Shown here: piece after piece, positions 1-5,924 of the stretch
Layout of the letters: every line of letters starts with the position of its first letter
Position numbering within the stretch: position 1 is the stretch's first letter
NCBI GenBank assembly: GCA_018334525.1
Contig: JAGXLT010000055.1
Location: 1-6,620, forward strand
Source: Gammaproteobacteria bacterium
GTDB taxonomy: Bacteria > Pseudomonadota > Gammaproteobacteria > Nitrococcales > Nitrococcaceae
Length of the DNA: 6,620 bases
Direction of reading: 5' to 3'
Made by a program: the position numbers and the translations under genes
The notes under the pieces: model-generated
The model's database searches: none
What the model saw: the letters and a program-made list of their open reading frames with translations, nothing else
What the model was told of the DNA's origin: nothing

Positions 1-110
1 AGGGTATTAAAACCAATATTTCTCTGCAGCAAAGACTCATGAAAGATGAAGCATTCCGGCAGGGCGGCGCAAACATTCATTATTTAGAGCAAAAATTAGG
101 TCTTAGCTGA
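1..110 (+). CDS. accC: Biotin carboxylase subunit of acetyl-CoA carboxylase, C-terminal end (partial)
   Basis: Only the last 35 codons are present; the frame starts at base 3 and ends at TGA 108-110. The peptide contains GIKTN followed further on by [14 protein letters not shown], the characteristic tail of AccC; E. coli AccC ends with GGTNIHYLEKKLGL and a few more residues. AccC is the cytoplasmic ATP-dependent enzyme that carboxylates biotin on AccB, the first half-reaction of acetyl-CoA carboxylase in fatty acid synthesis. The catalytic ATP-grasp part lies outside the window, so nothing can be said about its integrity. The stop overlaps the stop of the opposing permease gene by 8 bases. 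In many gammaproteobacteria prmA follows accC; here the next gene is convergent, so accC is the last gene of its transcription unit. Confidence 0.9.
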   Translation, partial: GIKTNISLQQRLMKDEAFRQGGANIHYLEQKLGLS

Positions 111-891
111 AGAGTAAGCGAAGCCCGACCAGGGCCAGAAATATGGCAAAACCGCGTTTTAGCAACCGACTTGGCAACCGATTGGCCAGGCGAGCGCCAA
201 TAGGCGCCAAAAAAACGCTCGCAACGGCCACGCCAAATACTGCCGGCCAATAAATATATCCGGTGCTATATGCGGGTAACTGATCATCACCTGTGCCCGC
301 CAGCATAAATCCAATAGACCCGGCTACTGCGATAAAAACGCCGGCAGCAGCCGACGTTCCCACCGCCTGGCGCATTGCCACCCCCGTCCATAGCAAAAAG
401 GGCACCACCATCGTGCCGCCGCCAATGCCGACAAGACTGGAAAGGCATCCGATAAGAAAGCCCACCAGCGACACAACAAACGGCGCTGGCATACCACGCG
501 CAGTCTCTGGCTGAACACCAAAAAACATTCGCACAGAGAACAGCAACAGAAATATGCCAAAGATAATTTTAAGTGACTGTCCCGATAACGCGGCGGCAAC
601 CTGCGACCCGGTCAGCGCACCCAAAACCAGGCCCAGCACAAGCCAGGGCAATATGCTGACAACAAGGTTACCAAGCCGCCAGTGTGCATGTGCGGAGGAA
701 ATGCCGGTAAAAACGATAGTTGCCAAAGAACTGCCGACGGCGACGTGCATCGCAACATCTGCGCTCATACCCTGTGCGGCAAAAATAGGCAGCATTGCCG
801 GGACCATCACAACGCCACCGCCGAGGCCGAATAGCCCGGACAGCAGTCCGACAAAAACTCCTGCAATCATATAGAGCAGAAAATCAAACAC
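103..891 (-). CDS. TauE/SafE-family membrane permease (probable anion exporter)
   Basis: This 262-residue, very hydrophobic protein has the length and internal duplication of the TauE/SafE (DUF81) family. The hallmark glycine motif occurs twice: [12 protein letters not shown] at residues 15-26 and [12 protein letters not shown] at 148-159, each followed by a Val-Pro helix. The following AVGSS (51-55) and AVGTS (176-180) helices also match each other. About eight membrane segments can be drawn, near 3-24, 46-66, 77-97, 105-124, 136-155, 176-198, 211-231 and 245-261. Family members move sulfite, sulfoacetate or other small organic anions across the inner membrane, but most are uncharacterised and the substrate here cannot be read from the sequence. 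The start is GTG at 889-891, preceded by GGGAG six bases upstream. An in-frame ATG at 868-870 would cut into the first helix. It is transcribed away from the NDUFA9-like gene, and no sulfur-metabolism genes are adjacent. Confidence 0.88.
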   Translation of the reverse strand: MFDFLLYMIAGVFVGLLSGLFGLGGGVVMVPAMLPIFAAQGMSADVAMHVAVGSSLATIVFTGISSAHAHWRLGNLVVSILPWLVLGLVLGALTGSQVAAALSGQSLKIIFGIFLLLFSVRMFFGVQPETARGMPAPFVVSLVGFLIGCLSSLVGIGGGTMVVPFLLWTGVAMRQAVGTSAAAGVFIAVAGSIGFMLAGTGDDQLPAYSTGYIYWPAVFGVAVASVFLAPIGARLANRLPSRLLKRGFAIFLALVGLRLLFS

Positions 892-920
892 TGCTCGCTC
901 CCTCGCCTGAATGGCACCGA

Positions 921-926
921 AGTATA
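921..926 (-). promoter_or_regulatory. Candidate -10 box for the TauE/SafE gene
   Basis: On the - strand the hexamer reads TATACT, five of six matches to the sigma-70 -10 consensus. It would start transcription near 914, about 23 bases before the GTG and just ahead of the GGGAG ribosome binding site. No good -35 box lies 16-18 bases upstream, so this call rests on the -10 match and its position. Confidence 0.35.
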
Positions 927-957
927 CAGAAGCATGCGAGTAAGGGCCGGATTACTC

Positions 958-963
958 TACAAT
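958..963 (+). promoter_or_regulatory. Candidate -10 box for the NDUFA9-like/cca unit
   Basis: TACAAT matches the sigma-70 -10 consensus at five of six positions. Transcription would begin near 970, giving a leader of roughly 30 bases that contains the AGGAG ribosome binding site at 988-992. The -35 region (about 934-940) is weak. Together with the opposing -10 box at 921-926 it makes the 108-base spacer a compact divergent promoter region. Confidence 0.35.
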
Positions 964-999
964 CCCCGGTAACGAAAGCTATTTCACAGGAGCGCATCA

Positions 1000-1965
1000 A
1001 TGTCGCGCACCCAAACCATCTGCATTCTCGGCGGGACAGGCTTTATTGGCCGACGCATTGCCAATCAGCTGGCGAATACCTCTGTCCATATTCGCGTCCT
1101 GACTCGTCATCGCGAACGCAATCGCCACCTTTTACCCATCCCTAACCTTGAATTAGTTGAGGTCAATGTCCACGACGCTGAGGCGTTGAACACCGCCCTC
1201 ATGGATGCAGACGTGGTCATTAACCTGATTGCGATTCTTAATGAGGACAAAAAACCAGGGCGTCGCTTTGAGGACATCCACATCACGCTGGTAGAGAAAA
1301 TTCTCGCGGCCTGCAAGGCAACCGGCGTAAAACGGCTGCTGCACATGTCCTCGTTAGGTGCTGAAGAAGATGCACCCAGCCGATATCAGCAGACCAAAGC
1401 CAAAGGCGAACAATTGGCACTCGCAGCCAATAGCGCCGAGATGGGGGTCACTGTCTTTAAGCCATCAGTCGTCTTCGGCCCCAACGATAGCTTTTTAAAT
1501 ACCTTTGCTAACCTGCTGAAAGTCTCACCCGTCATGCCCTTACCAACACCGAACGCCCGCTTTCAGCCGGTTTTTGTTGATGATGTCGCTACAGCGTTCA
1601 CAAAGGTAATGAACGACACTGACACCTTTGGCAAAGCCTACGAGCTTGGCGGCCCCAGTGTTTATACGCTTGAGGCGCTTGTTCGCTATGTCGCACAGCT
1701 ACTGGGGCGTCGTCGGCTTATCATCGGTCTACCTGATGGACTCTCTAAGCTGCAGGGAAAAATCATGCAGCATGCGCCCGGCAAGCCCTACACCTTTGAT
1801 AACTACCTCTCTGCACAAGTCGATAACGTTTGCTCCGAAAACGGGCTGCTCACGTTGGACATCCACCCCACCGCACTTGAGGCCGTTGCACCGGATTACA
1901 TTGGCGGACATAGCCCGCGGGGTCGATATGATGAATGGCGGCGTGATGCAGGCCGCCACGGCTGA
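1000..1965 (+). CDS. NDUFA9-like NAD(P)-binding protein (atypical/extended SDR)
   Basis: This 321-residue cytoplasmic protein opens with a Rossmann fold: ICILGGTGFIG at residues 7-17 is the dinucleotide-binding glycine motif. A strand ending in MSS (116-118) and a Tyr129-x-x-x-Lys133 pair follow, as in extended short-chain dehydrogenases. KPSVVFGPND (154-163), PVFVDDVATAF (190-200), YELGGP (214-219) and YTLEALVRYVA (222-232) match the NDUFA9-like subfamily, named after the mitochondrial complex I accessory subunit that binds NADPH. Bacterial members often sit apart from complex I genes, and their substrates are mostly unknown; a role in quinone or respiratory metabolism is possible but unproven. 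ATG 1000 is supported by AGGAG at 988-992 with seven bases of spacing. It is the first gene of a pair with cca, which begins six bases after its stop. Confidence 0.85.
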   Translation: MSRTQTICILGGTGFIGRRIANQLANTSVHIRVLTRHRERNRHLLPIPNLELVEVNVHDAEALNTALMDADVVINLIAILNEDKKPGRRFEDIHITLVEKILAACKATGVKRLLHMSSLGAEEDAPSRYQQTKAKGEQLALAANSAEMGVTVFKPSVVFGPNDSFLNTFANLLKVSPVMPLPTPNARFQPVFVDDVATAFTKVMNDTDTFGKAYELGGPSVYTLEALVRYVAQLLGRRRLIIGLPDGLSKLQGKIMQHAPGKPYTFDNYLSAQVDNVCSENGLLTLDIHPTALEAVAPDYIGGHSPRGRYDEWRRDAGRHG

Positions 1966-1971
1966 TCAGCG

Positions 1972-3111
1972 GTGAACATCACCGAAGGCCTTGAGATTTA
2001 TGCGGTTGGCGGGGCCGTTCGTGATCGCCTCCTAGGCCTGCCTGTCACAGAAAGAGACTGGGTTGTTGTGGGTTCAGCGCCCGAAGAGATGATTGCTCGA
2101 GGGTTTCAGCCCGTGGGCAAAGACTTTCCGGTTTTTCTGCACCCGGACACTCACGAAGAGTATGCCCTTGCCCGCACCGAACAAAAGGTGGCGCCGGGCT
2201 ATCACGGCTTTACCTTTCAGGCAGATGCCAGCGTAACCCTTGAAGAAGATCTGCAACGTCGTGATTTAACCGTTAACGCAATTGCAGAAACCGCGGATGG
2301 ACAACTGATCGACCCCTGGGGTGGGCAGGCTGACCTGGCTGCACGTCGGCTCCGACATGTCTCACCGGCCTTTCGTGAAGATCCCGTCCGTATTCTGCGC
2401 CTTGCCCGCTTTGCTGCTCGCTTTGCCAATCAGGACTTTCATGTCGCTGACGAGACGTTGGCGCTATGCCAGCGCATGGTGGCTGAACATGAAGCAGACG
2501 CGCTCGTCCCGGAGCGTGTCTGGCAGGAAATGGCCAAGGCGCTAATGACATCACGACCGGATGTTTTTATTAAAATTCTAAAGGACAGTCACCTTTTGCC
2601 TGTCATCCTGCCGGCACTTGATGTCGGGGCGGATCAGCTGGCGCTGATAGGTGCTGCCCTTCGTGAGGCGGCCGCACTTAACGGCACACTGGCAGTGCGT
2701 TTTGCGGTGCTCCTGCATCGCGTTGATGCTGATATTGCAAAGCTGAGTGATCAGTTGCGAGCGCCGCGTCATTGCCGTGATCTGGCAGTTTTGGTTCATC
2801 AGCACTATCGCGAGTACCATCGCCTGGCTTCGCAAAGCGCCGAGGCCGTTATCAATTTACTGGTCGCTTTAGATGCTTATCGCAGGCCGGAACGGCTGGC
2901 TGACTTTACCTGCGCCTGTCAGGCTATTTTTCGCGCTCAGGGCTCAGAAGCTAGCGCTAGCGCAGACTCACAGGCGCTTCAGCAGGCATTAGCGATTACT
3001 CAGGATATTTCCGTGCAATCTCTCATCGACCGTGGTTTGCGCGGGCCGGAAATTGCTAGGGCGATTCATACAGAGCGAATCAATCGCTTTCAGCAGCGAC
3101 GCAGTCGATAG
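1972..3111 (+). CDS. cca: CCA-adding tRNA nucleotidyltransferase with degenerate HD domain
   Basis: This 379-residue class II nucleotidyltransferase builds or repairs the 3' CCA end of tRNAs from CTP and ATP. The catalytic half is complete and close to E. coli Cca: GGAVRD at 13-18, ERDW at 27-30 (carboxylates E27 and D29), DFPVFLHP at 51-58, RRDLTVNA at 96-103, and [15 protein letters not shown] at 136-150. The residues expected to contact the nucleotide (G14, R17, R97, R143, R146) are present. The C-terminal half is unusual. Where E. coli Cca (412 residues) has an HD phosphohydrolase domain, this protein has LLHRVDAD at 247-254 instead of the LCHDLGKG-type motif, and the flanking His-rich segments are missing. 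It should therefore keep CCA addition but probably lacks the metal-dependent phosphatase/phosphodiesterase activity. The start is GTG 1972-1974; the upstream TGA at 1963-1965 lies in the same frame and no other usual start precedes the first motif. There is no clear ribosome binding site, suggesting coupling to the gene before it. Confidence 0.93.
   Translation: MNITEGLEIYAVGGAVRDRLLGLPVTERDWVVVGSAPEEMIARGFQPVGKDFPVFLHPDTHEEYALARTEQKVAPGYHGFTFQADASVTLEEDLQRRDLTVNAIAETADGQLIDPWGGQADLAARRLRHVSPAFREDPVRILRLARFAARFANQDFHVADETLALCQRMVAEHEADALVPERVWQEMAKALMTSRPDVFIKILKDSHLLPVILPALDVGADQLALIGAALREAAALNGTLAVRFAVLLHRVDADIAKLSDQLRAPRHCRDLAVLVHQHYREYHRLASQSAEAVINLLVALDAYRRPERLADFTCACQAIFRAQGSEASASADSQALQQALAITQDISVQSLIDRGLRGPEIARAIHTERINRFQQRRSR
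2950..2961. repeat. 12-bp perfect palindrome inside cca
   Basis: GCTAGCGCTAGC reads the same on both strands. It lies within codons for a low-complexity Ser/Ala stretch (about residues 325-331) between the helical C-terminal parts of Cca. This may be chance from Ala/Ser codon use. No partner copy is seen elsewhere in the window. Confidence 0.5.
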
Positions 3112-3776
3112 ACCGGCATATGCCCCTCAATCCCAGGAATAATCGCTGAGCTAAGCCCCTCAAAGGCCATGTTGGATTCTTTTGGCAACGCCAAACGAAC
3201 GGCATTTGAGGTGATCACCTCCGGCGTGCGGGCATGATCACAAAGCCGTGAGGCGACGTTAACTGTCTCGCCAATCGCGGTGTAGCTGCGCCGCTCACTT
3301 GAGCCGACATCACCCATCATCACATCCCCCACGTGCAGACCCACCGCTACGGAAACAGGCTCACCATCCTCATCCGCCCGAGCAGCTGCACCGATTAGCT
3401 CAAGAGCGCAACCACAAGCCTTTGCAACTTTGTCATGGCCCTCAAATATCGCCATAAGGCCATCGCCCGCATAGTTATCCACGTAACCACCAAAGGCCTC
3501 AATCATTTTGGACTGCCGCTCAGAGCTGGTCTGCACGGTTAATAACAGGCGCTCATCATCAAGAATCCGAGATAGCTCGGTAAAACCCCGAATGTCGCTA
3601 AATAAAACACACACGTGACAATGGCGTGGAGTTTCGTCAGATTGATCCGCGATGCCTGTTTTTATCAGTCGCTCGCAAACTGGACGCGGCGCGTAGGCCA
3701 TTAGCGCAGAGTTGATTTGTTTTAATCGGCGATAGGCTGCAATGGCGGCCCCTTGCTTTTTATTTTTACGCGGCAT
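3090..3776 (-). CDS. Class III adenylate/guanylate cyclase, catalytic domain only
   Basis: With the start chosen here the protein has 228 residues. After a basic, probably helical N-terminus (1-50) comes a single class III cyclase homology domain (about 54-225). The first metal Asp is D61 in LFSDIRGFTELS and the second is D105 in YAGDGLMAIF. The transition-state Asn and Arg are N173 and R177 in IGETVNVASRL, with Thr166 at one base-selecting position. The usual base-recognising Lys, four residues before D105, is Asn101, so ATP or GTP preference is uncertain. No receiver, HAMP, PAS or membrane domain is present, so any regulation must come from a partner. ATG 3776 has GGGAG (3784-3788) seven bases upstream; an in-frame ATG at 3797 would add seven residues but has only a weak, distant AGG. 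It lies 48 bases after the methyltransferase gene, probably in the same operon, and overlaps cca tail to tail by 22 bases. Confidence 0.85.
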   Translation of the reverse strand: MPRKNKKQGAAIAAYRRLKQINSALMAYAPRPVCERLIKTGIADQSDETPRHCHVCVLFSDIRGFTELSRILDDERLLLTVQTSSERQSKMIEAFGGYVDNYAGDGLMAIFEGHDKVAKACGCALELIGAAARADEDGEPVSVAVGLHVGDVMMGDVGSSERRSYTAIGETVNVASRLCDHARTPEVITSNAVRLALPKESNMAFEGLSSAIIPGIEGHMPVYRLRRC

Positions 3777-3800
3777 TCCATTGCTCCCGATTGGCATTAA

Positions 3801-3829
3801 TTTAGTACCTTTTTACTAGTAGTACTAAA
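3801..3829. repeat. Inverted repeat between the methyltransferase and cyclase genes
   Basis: TTTAGTAC (3801-3808) and GTACTAAA (3822-3829) are perfect 8-bp inverted arms around a 13-base spacer that itself holds the palindrome TACTAGTA (3814-3821). The right arm covers the TAG stop of the methyltransferase (3825-3827), and the whole element precedes the cyclase start. The stem is AT-rich and has no following U-run, so it is a poor intrinsic terminator. It could be an operator or an RNA processing site that sets cyclase expression within the operon; this is inference. Confidence 0.45.
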
Positions 3830-4988
3830 GTCGGTCGCAATGATCAACAAAAGAAAAGGCCGGCAGCGTAACGGGTAATGAACGGGAAAAGGCCATTACC
3901 TTAAAGCGCTCACCCATTTCATCCGGGAATAATAAAGGCTTTACTTGCTGCGCCAGCTCTGCAGCTCGATTGGGATCACCAGCCGCTTCCCGCTCCAAAA
4001 TCTGCCCGATTCCGGCGCCTGCCAGAAAGTTGCCCTGTGTGGCAAAACCTGCCAGTTCCAGCCCTGAGTTCACGCCGGCTCGCGCAACCGCCGTAAAATC
4101 AACAAAAGCCGTAATATCCTGTAAGCCCGGCCAAAAAAACGGATCATCATGCGCATGGTGCCGGTAGTGACACACTAGCGTGCCCATTCCGCGTTGCGGA
4201 TGATAGAACTCCCGCCGCGGATAACCATAATCAATCAACAAAATCAGACCCTGATCGAGCAGGCGACCCAGCTCGTTTACCCACGGCGCTAAGGAGGGGC
4301 ACCACTCTGACTGATAACCCTCTGCCAGCGGCTCACCAATATCCGCCTCAATCTCCGCGACGGCATCAATCAGCACCTGATCAGCAGGCGTTTTACGCCA
4401 ACACAAACGCCCGTCCTCTTCACCAACCCCCAAAGCACTGACACCACTGACTTCACGCTCAAACCGTCTGACCGGCAGAGCATCGAGGACTTCATTAGCA
4501 ATCACCACGCCACGGAAACCCGCGCCTGGCGGGCGATCAAGCCATTCCACCCGATTCCGCAAGTGTGCTGGCAGTCCGGCCAGTGTTTTTGCCTGTGTGG
4601 CCTTGAGATCCGCACTCACATCAACCACATAATAATGCTCAGGACAGTGCCCCAATCGGTCGAGCTCACACAAAAGGTCATAGGCCATTTGTCCATTGCC
4701 GGCGCCGAATTCCAGCACATCGCCCGAGCCTAAGGAGGCCAGCACCACCGCGGCTTGGCCTGCCAGCGCTTTAGCAAAAAAGCTGCTGACTAGCGGTGCC
4801 GTTATAAAATCGCCACCATGGCCAAAACGGGTTTGACCTGCGCTGTAATACCCAAGACCCGGGCTATACAACGCAAGGCTCATGAAATCGGAAAAATCGA
4901 GCGCACCACCGGCCATCGCAATAGCCGCTTTAATTCGATCATTAAGCTGATGACTGTACTCAACAGCGGTTTTATCAGGCTCAGTCAA
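3825..4988 (-). CDS. MidA/NDUFAF7-family SAM-dependent methyltransferase
   Basis: The protein has 387 residues from the chosen start, the usual size for this family (COG1565). Motifs in order are FMSLALYSPGLGYYSAG (35-51), GGDFITAP (58-65), the SAM-binding glycine loop LEFGAGNGQ (92-100), an acidic strand end VVDVS (121-125), NEVLDALPVRRF (165-176), LIDYGYPRREFYHPQR (251-266), CHYRHHAHDDPF (273-284), QDITAFVDF (290-298) and MGERFKVMAFS (358-368). The eukaryotic relative NDUFAF7 methylates an arginine of complex I subunit NDUFS2 during assembly; bacterial targets are generally unknown. The start is uncertain. TTG 4986-4988 overlaps the folK stop by 8 bases and gives the family's normal N-terminus, but lacks a clear ribosome binding site. 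In-frame ATGs at 5015 and 5024, and further upstream to 5093, would extend deep into folK. It is the third gene of the folB-folK operon. Confidence 0.87.
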   Translation of the reverse strand: MTEPDKTAVEYSHQLNDRIKAAIAMAGGALDFSDFMSLALYSPGLGYYSAGQTRFGHGGDFITAPLVSSFFAKALAGQAAVVLASLGSGDVLEFGAGNGQMAYDLLCELDRLGHCPEHYYVVDVSADLKATQAKTLAGLPAHLRNRVEWLDRPPGAGFRGVVIANEVLDALPVRRFEREVSGVSALGVGEEDGRLCWRKTPADQVLIDAVAEIEADIGEPLAEGYQSEWCPSLAPWVNELGRLLDQGLILLIDYGYPRREFYHPQRGMGTLVCHYRHHAHDDPFFWPGLQDITAFVDFTAVARAGVNSGLELAGFATQGNFLAGAGIGQILEREAAGDPNRAAELAQQVKPLLFPDEMGERFKVMAFSRSLPVTLPAFSFVDHCDRL

Positions 4989-5469
4989 AATCCAACTGCA
5001 CCAGCCGCAGACCATCCTGATCATGTGGGAATGTCGCCCATAGATCCGCATAACACCGACCGTCTGTCGGATGCCGTGCATCCGGCGCCACATCCGCCAG
5101 CGGCTTAAGCACGAAGGCGTATTTTAAGATTTCATCACGCGGCAGACTGGGCGCTGCCTCTCGCACCATGTCTCCAAACAGTAAAATATCAATATCCAGT
5201 GTTCGCGCGCTAAAGCGTTGCGCCTCGCGCTGCCGCCCCTGTCCTGTTTCAATCGCACGACAGGCAATCGCCAGGGCCTCTACTGGGTCAGCCGTTTCTA
5301 TGCCGACGACCAGATTATAAAAATCATCGCCCTCAAAACCGACAGCCGGCGTTTGATACACCGGCGAGATAACGAGTTCACCATACTGCGTCTGCAGCGC
5401 CTTCACGGCTGCTCGCACATTTGCTTCGGGTTCGATGTTACTGCCGATACTCAAATAGGCATGGGTCAT
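4981..5469 (-). CDS. folK: 2-amino-4-hydroxy-6-hydroxymethyldihydropteridine diphosphokinase (HPPK)
   Basis: This 162-residue cytoplasmic enzyme transfers pyrophosphate from ATP to 6-hydroxymethyl-dihydropterin, the step after FolB in folate synthesis. The signatures are complete: YLSIGSNIEP (5-14), SPVYQTPAVGFEGDDFYN (35-52) and RFSARTLDIDILLFGD (85-100), with the magnesium Asp pair D92 and D94 and R89 equivalent to E. coli R92. The later segment reads LPRDEILKYAFVLKPL (109-124), whereas E. coli FolK and similar enzymes have a His after the Pro and an Arg where this protein has Tyr117. That version resembles the folB-linked FolK copies of pseudomonads, as far as I recall. The ATG at 5467-5469 shares one base with the folB stop (TGATG), and a strong GGAGG at 5477-5481 lies seven bases upstream, inside folB. 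It is translationally linked to folB and followed with overlap by the methyltransferase. Confidence 0.94.
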   Translation of the reverse strand: MTHAYLSIGSNIEPEANVRAAVKALQTQYGELVISPVYQTPAVGFEGDDFYNLVVGIETADPVEALAIACRAIETGQGRQREAQRFSARTLDIDILLFGDMVREAAPSLPRDEILKYAFVLKPLADVAPDARHPTDGRCYADLWATFPHDQDGLRLVQLDFD

Positions 5470-5843
5470 CAGGTCACCTCCCCGTCGGAATTTTTTATGG
5501 GGCGCTCAATAGTAATGGCTACAGTTTTGGCCTTCGGCAGTGCGCCGGGCTTATGTAATGTCAGCCGAACCCAGTGCACACCTGCCTGCTCAAGCACCTC
5601 ATCTGCAAGGCGCGCCGCCAATGTTTCGATGAGCGCACACGCCGACTGCCCTGCTGATTCCTGCAAACGCGCGGCGAGCGCCGAATAATCGACGGCATGC
5701 GTTAAATCATCCGTTCTGGCAGCCATCTCTGTCGTCACACCCAGCACCAAATCCACGCGCAACCGCTGCGCGAAGGTTCGCTCCCAGTCATGCACGCCAA
5801 TCACAGCCCGCAATTCAAGTTCTTGTATAAAAAGCGTATCCAT
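5469..5843 (-). CDS. folB: Dihydroneopterin aldolase
   Basis: This 124-residue cytoplasmic enzyme converts 7,8-dihydroneopterin to 6-hydroxymethyl-dihydropterin and glycolaldehyde, the FolK substrate. The start MDTLFIQELELRAVIGVHDW aligns with E. coli FolB residue by residue. The expected active-site residues are present: E21 (DWER), Y53 (VDYSAL), E73 (LIET) and K98 in LHKPGALPKA (96-105), and the tail IERP (112-115) is typical. Family members assemble as ring-shaped tetramers or octamers. ATG 5841-5843 was chosen by family alignment; a GTG at 5879 would add twelve residues with no family match. The ribosome binding site is poor, with only a GGA more than ten bases away. It heads the folB-folK-methyltransferase-cyclase operon and is divergent from plsY across 81 bases. 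Confidence 0.94.
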   Translation of the reverse strand: MDTLFIQELELRAVIGVHDWERTFAQRLRVDLVLGVTTEMAARTDDLTHAVDYSALAARLQESAGQSACALIETLAARLADEVLEQAGVHWVRLTLHKPGALPKAKTVAITIERPIKNSDGEVT

Positions 5844-5889
5844 GGCTGCGCGAGCATTCCATTTCCACGTGCACAACACAAGAGGCAGC

Positions 5890-5918
5890 TTGACCGAATT
5901 CCACCAAGCGTATCCAAT
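5890..5918 (+). promoter_or_regulatory. Candidate plsY promoter in the folB-plsY divergent spacer
   Basis: TTGACC at 5890-5895 matches the -35 consensus at five of six positions. TCCAAT at 5913-5918, 17 bases on, matches the -10 consensus at four of six. Transcription would start at about 5925, which is the A of the plsY ATG. No Shine-Dalgarno motif lies between this promoter and the start codon. No equally good promoter was found for folB on the other strand of the spacer (5844-5924). Confidence 0.4.
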
Positions 5919-5924
5919 GCCGAC

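Noticed and set aside
795..1145. 116-codon + strand open frame spanning the divergent promoter region
   Set aside because: It crosses the permease start and the NDUFA9-like start in a different frame, and its composition is typical of a shadow frame.
1107..1346. 79-codon - strand frame inside the NDUFA9-like gene
   Set aside because: It is Arg/Ser-rich, fully antisense to a well-supported gene and shows no motif.
3115..3124. GGCATATGCC palindrome just after the cca stop, as a terminator
   Set aside because: It has no loop-forming centre and no U-run, and it lies within cyclase codons; chance is likely.
4989..5093. Longer methyltransferase start at 5093 or nearby ATGs
   Set aside because: The extra residues overlap folK in another frame and have no family counterpart, although the ATGs at 5015 and 5024 cannot be fully excluded.
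5218..5688. 156-codon open frame on the + strand opposite folK and folB
   Set aside because: It is antisense to two clear enzymes, Cys- and Ser-rich with no recognisable domain, and has no ribosome binding site I can see.
5790..5924. N-terminal extension of plsY from ATG 5790
   Set aside because: The added 45 residues are antisense to folB, are not hydrophobic, and have no PlsY family match; ATG 5925 gives the normal N-terminus.
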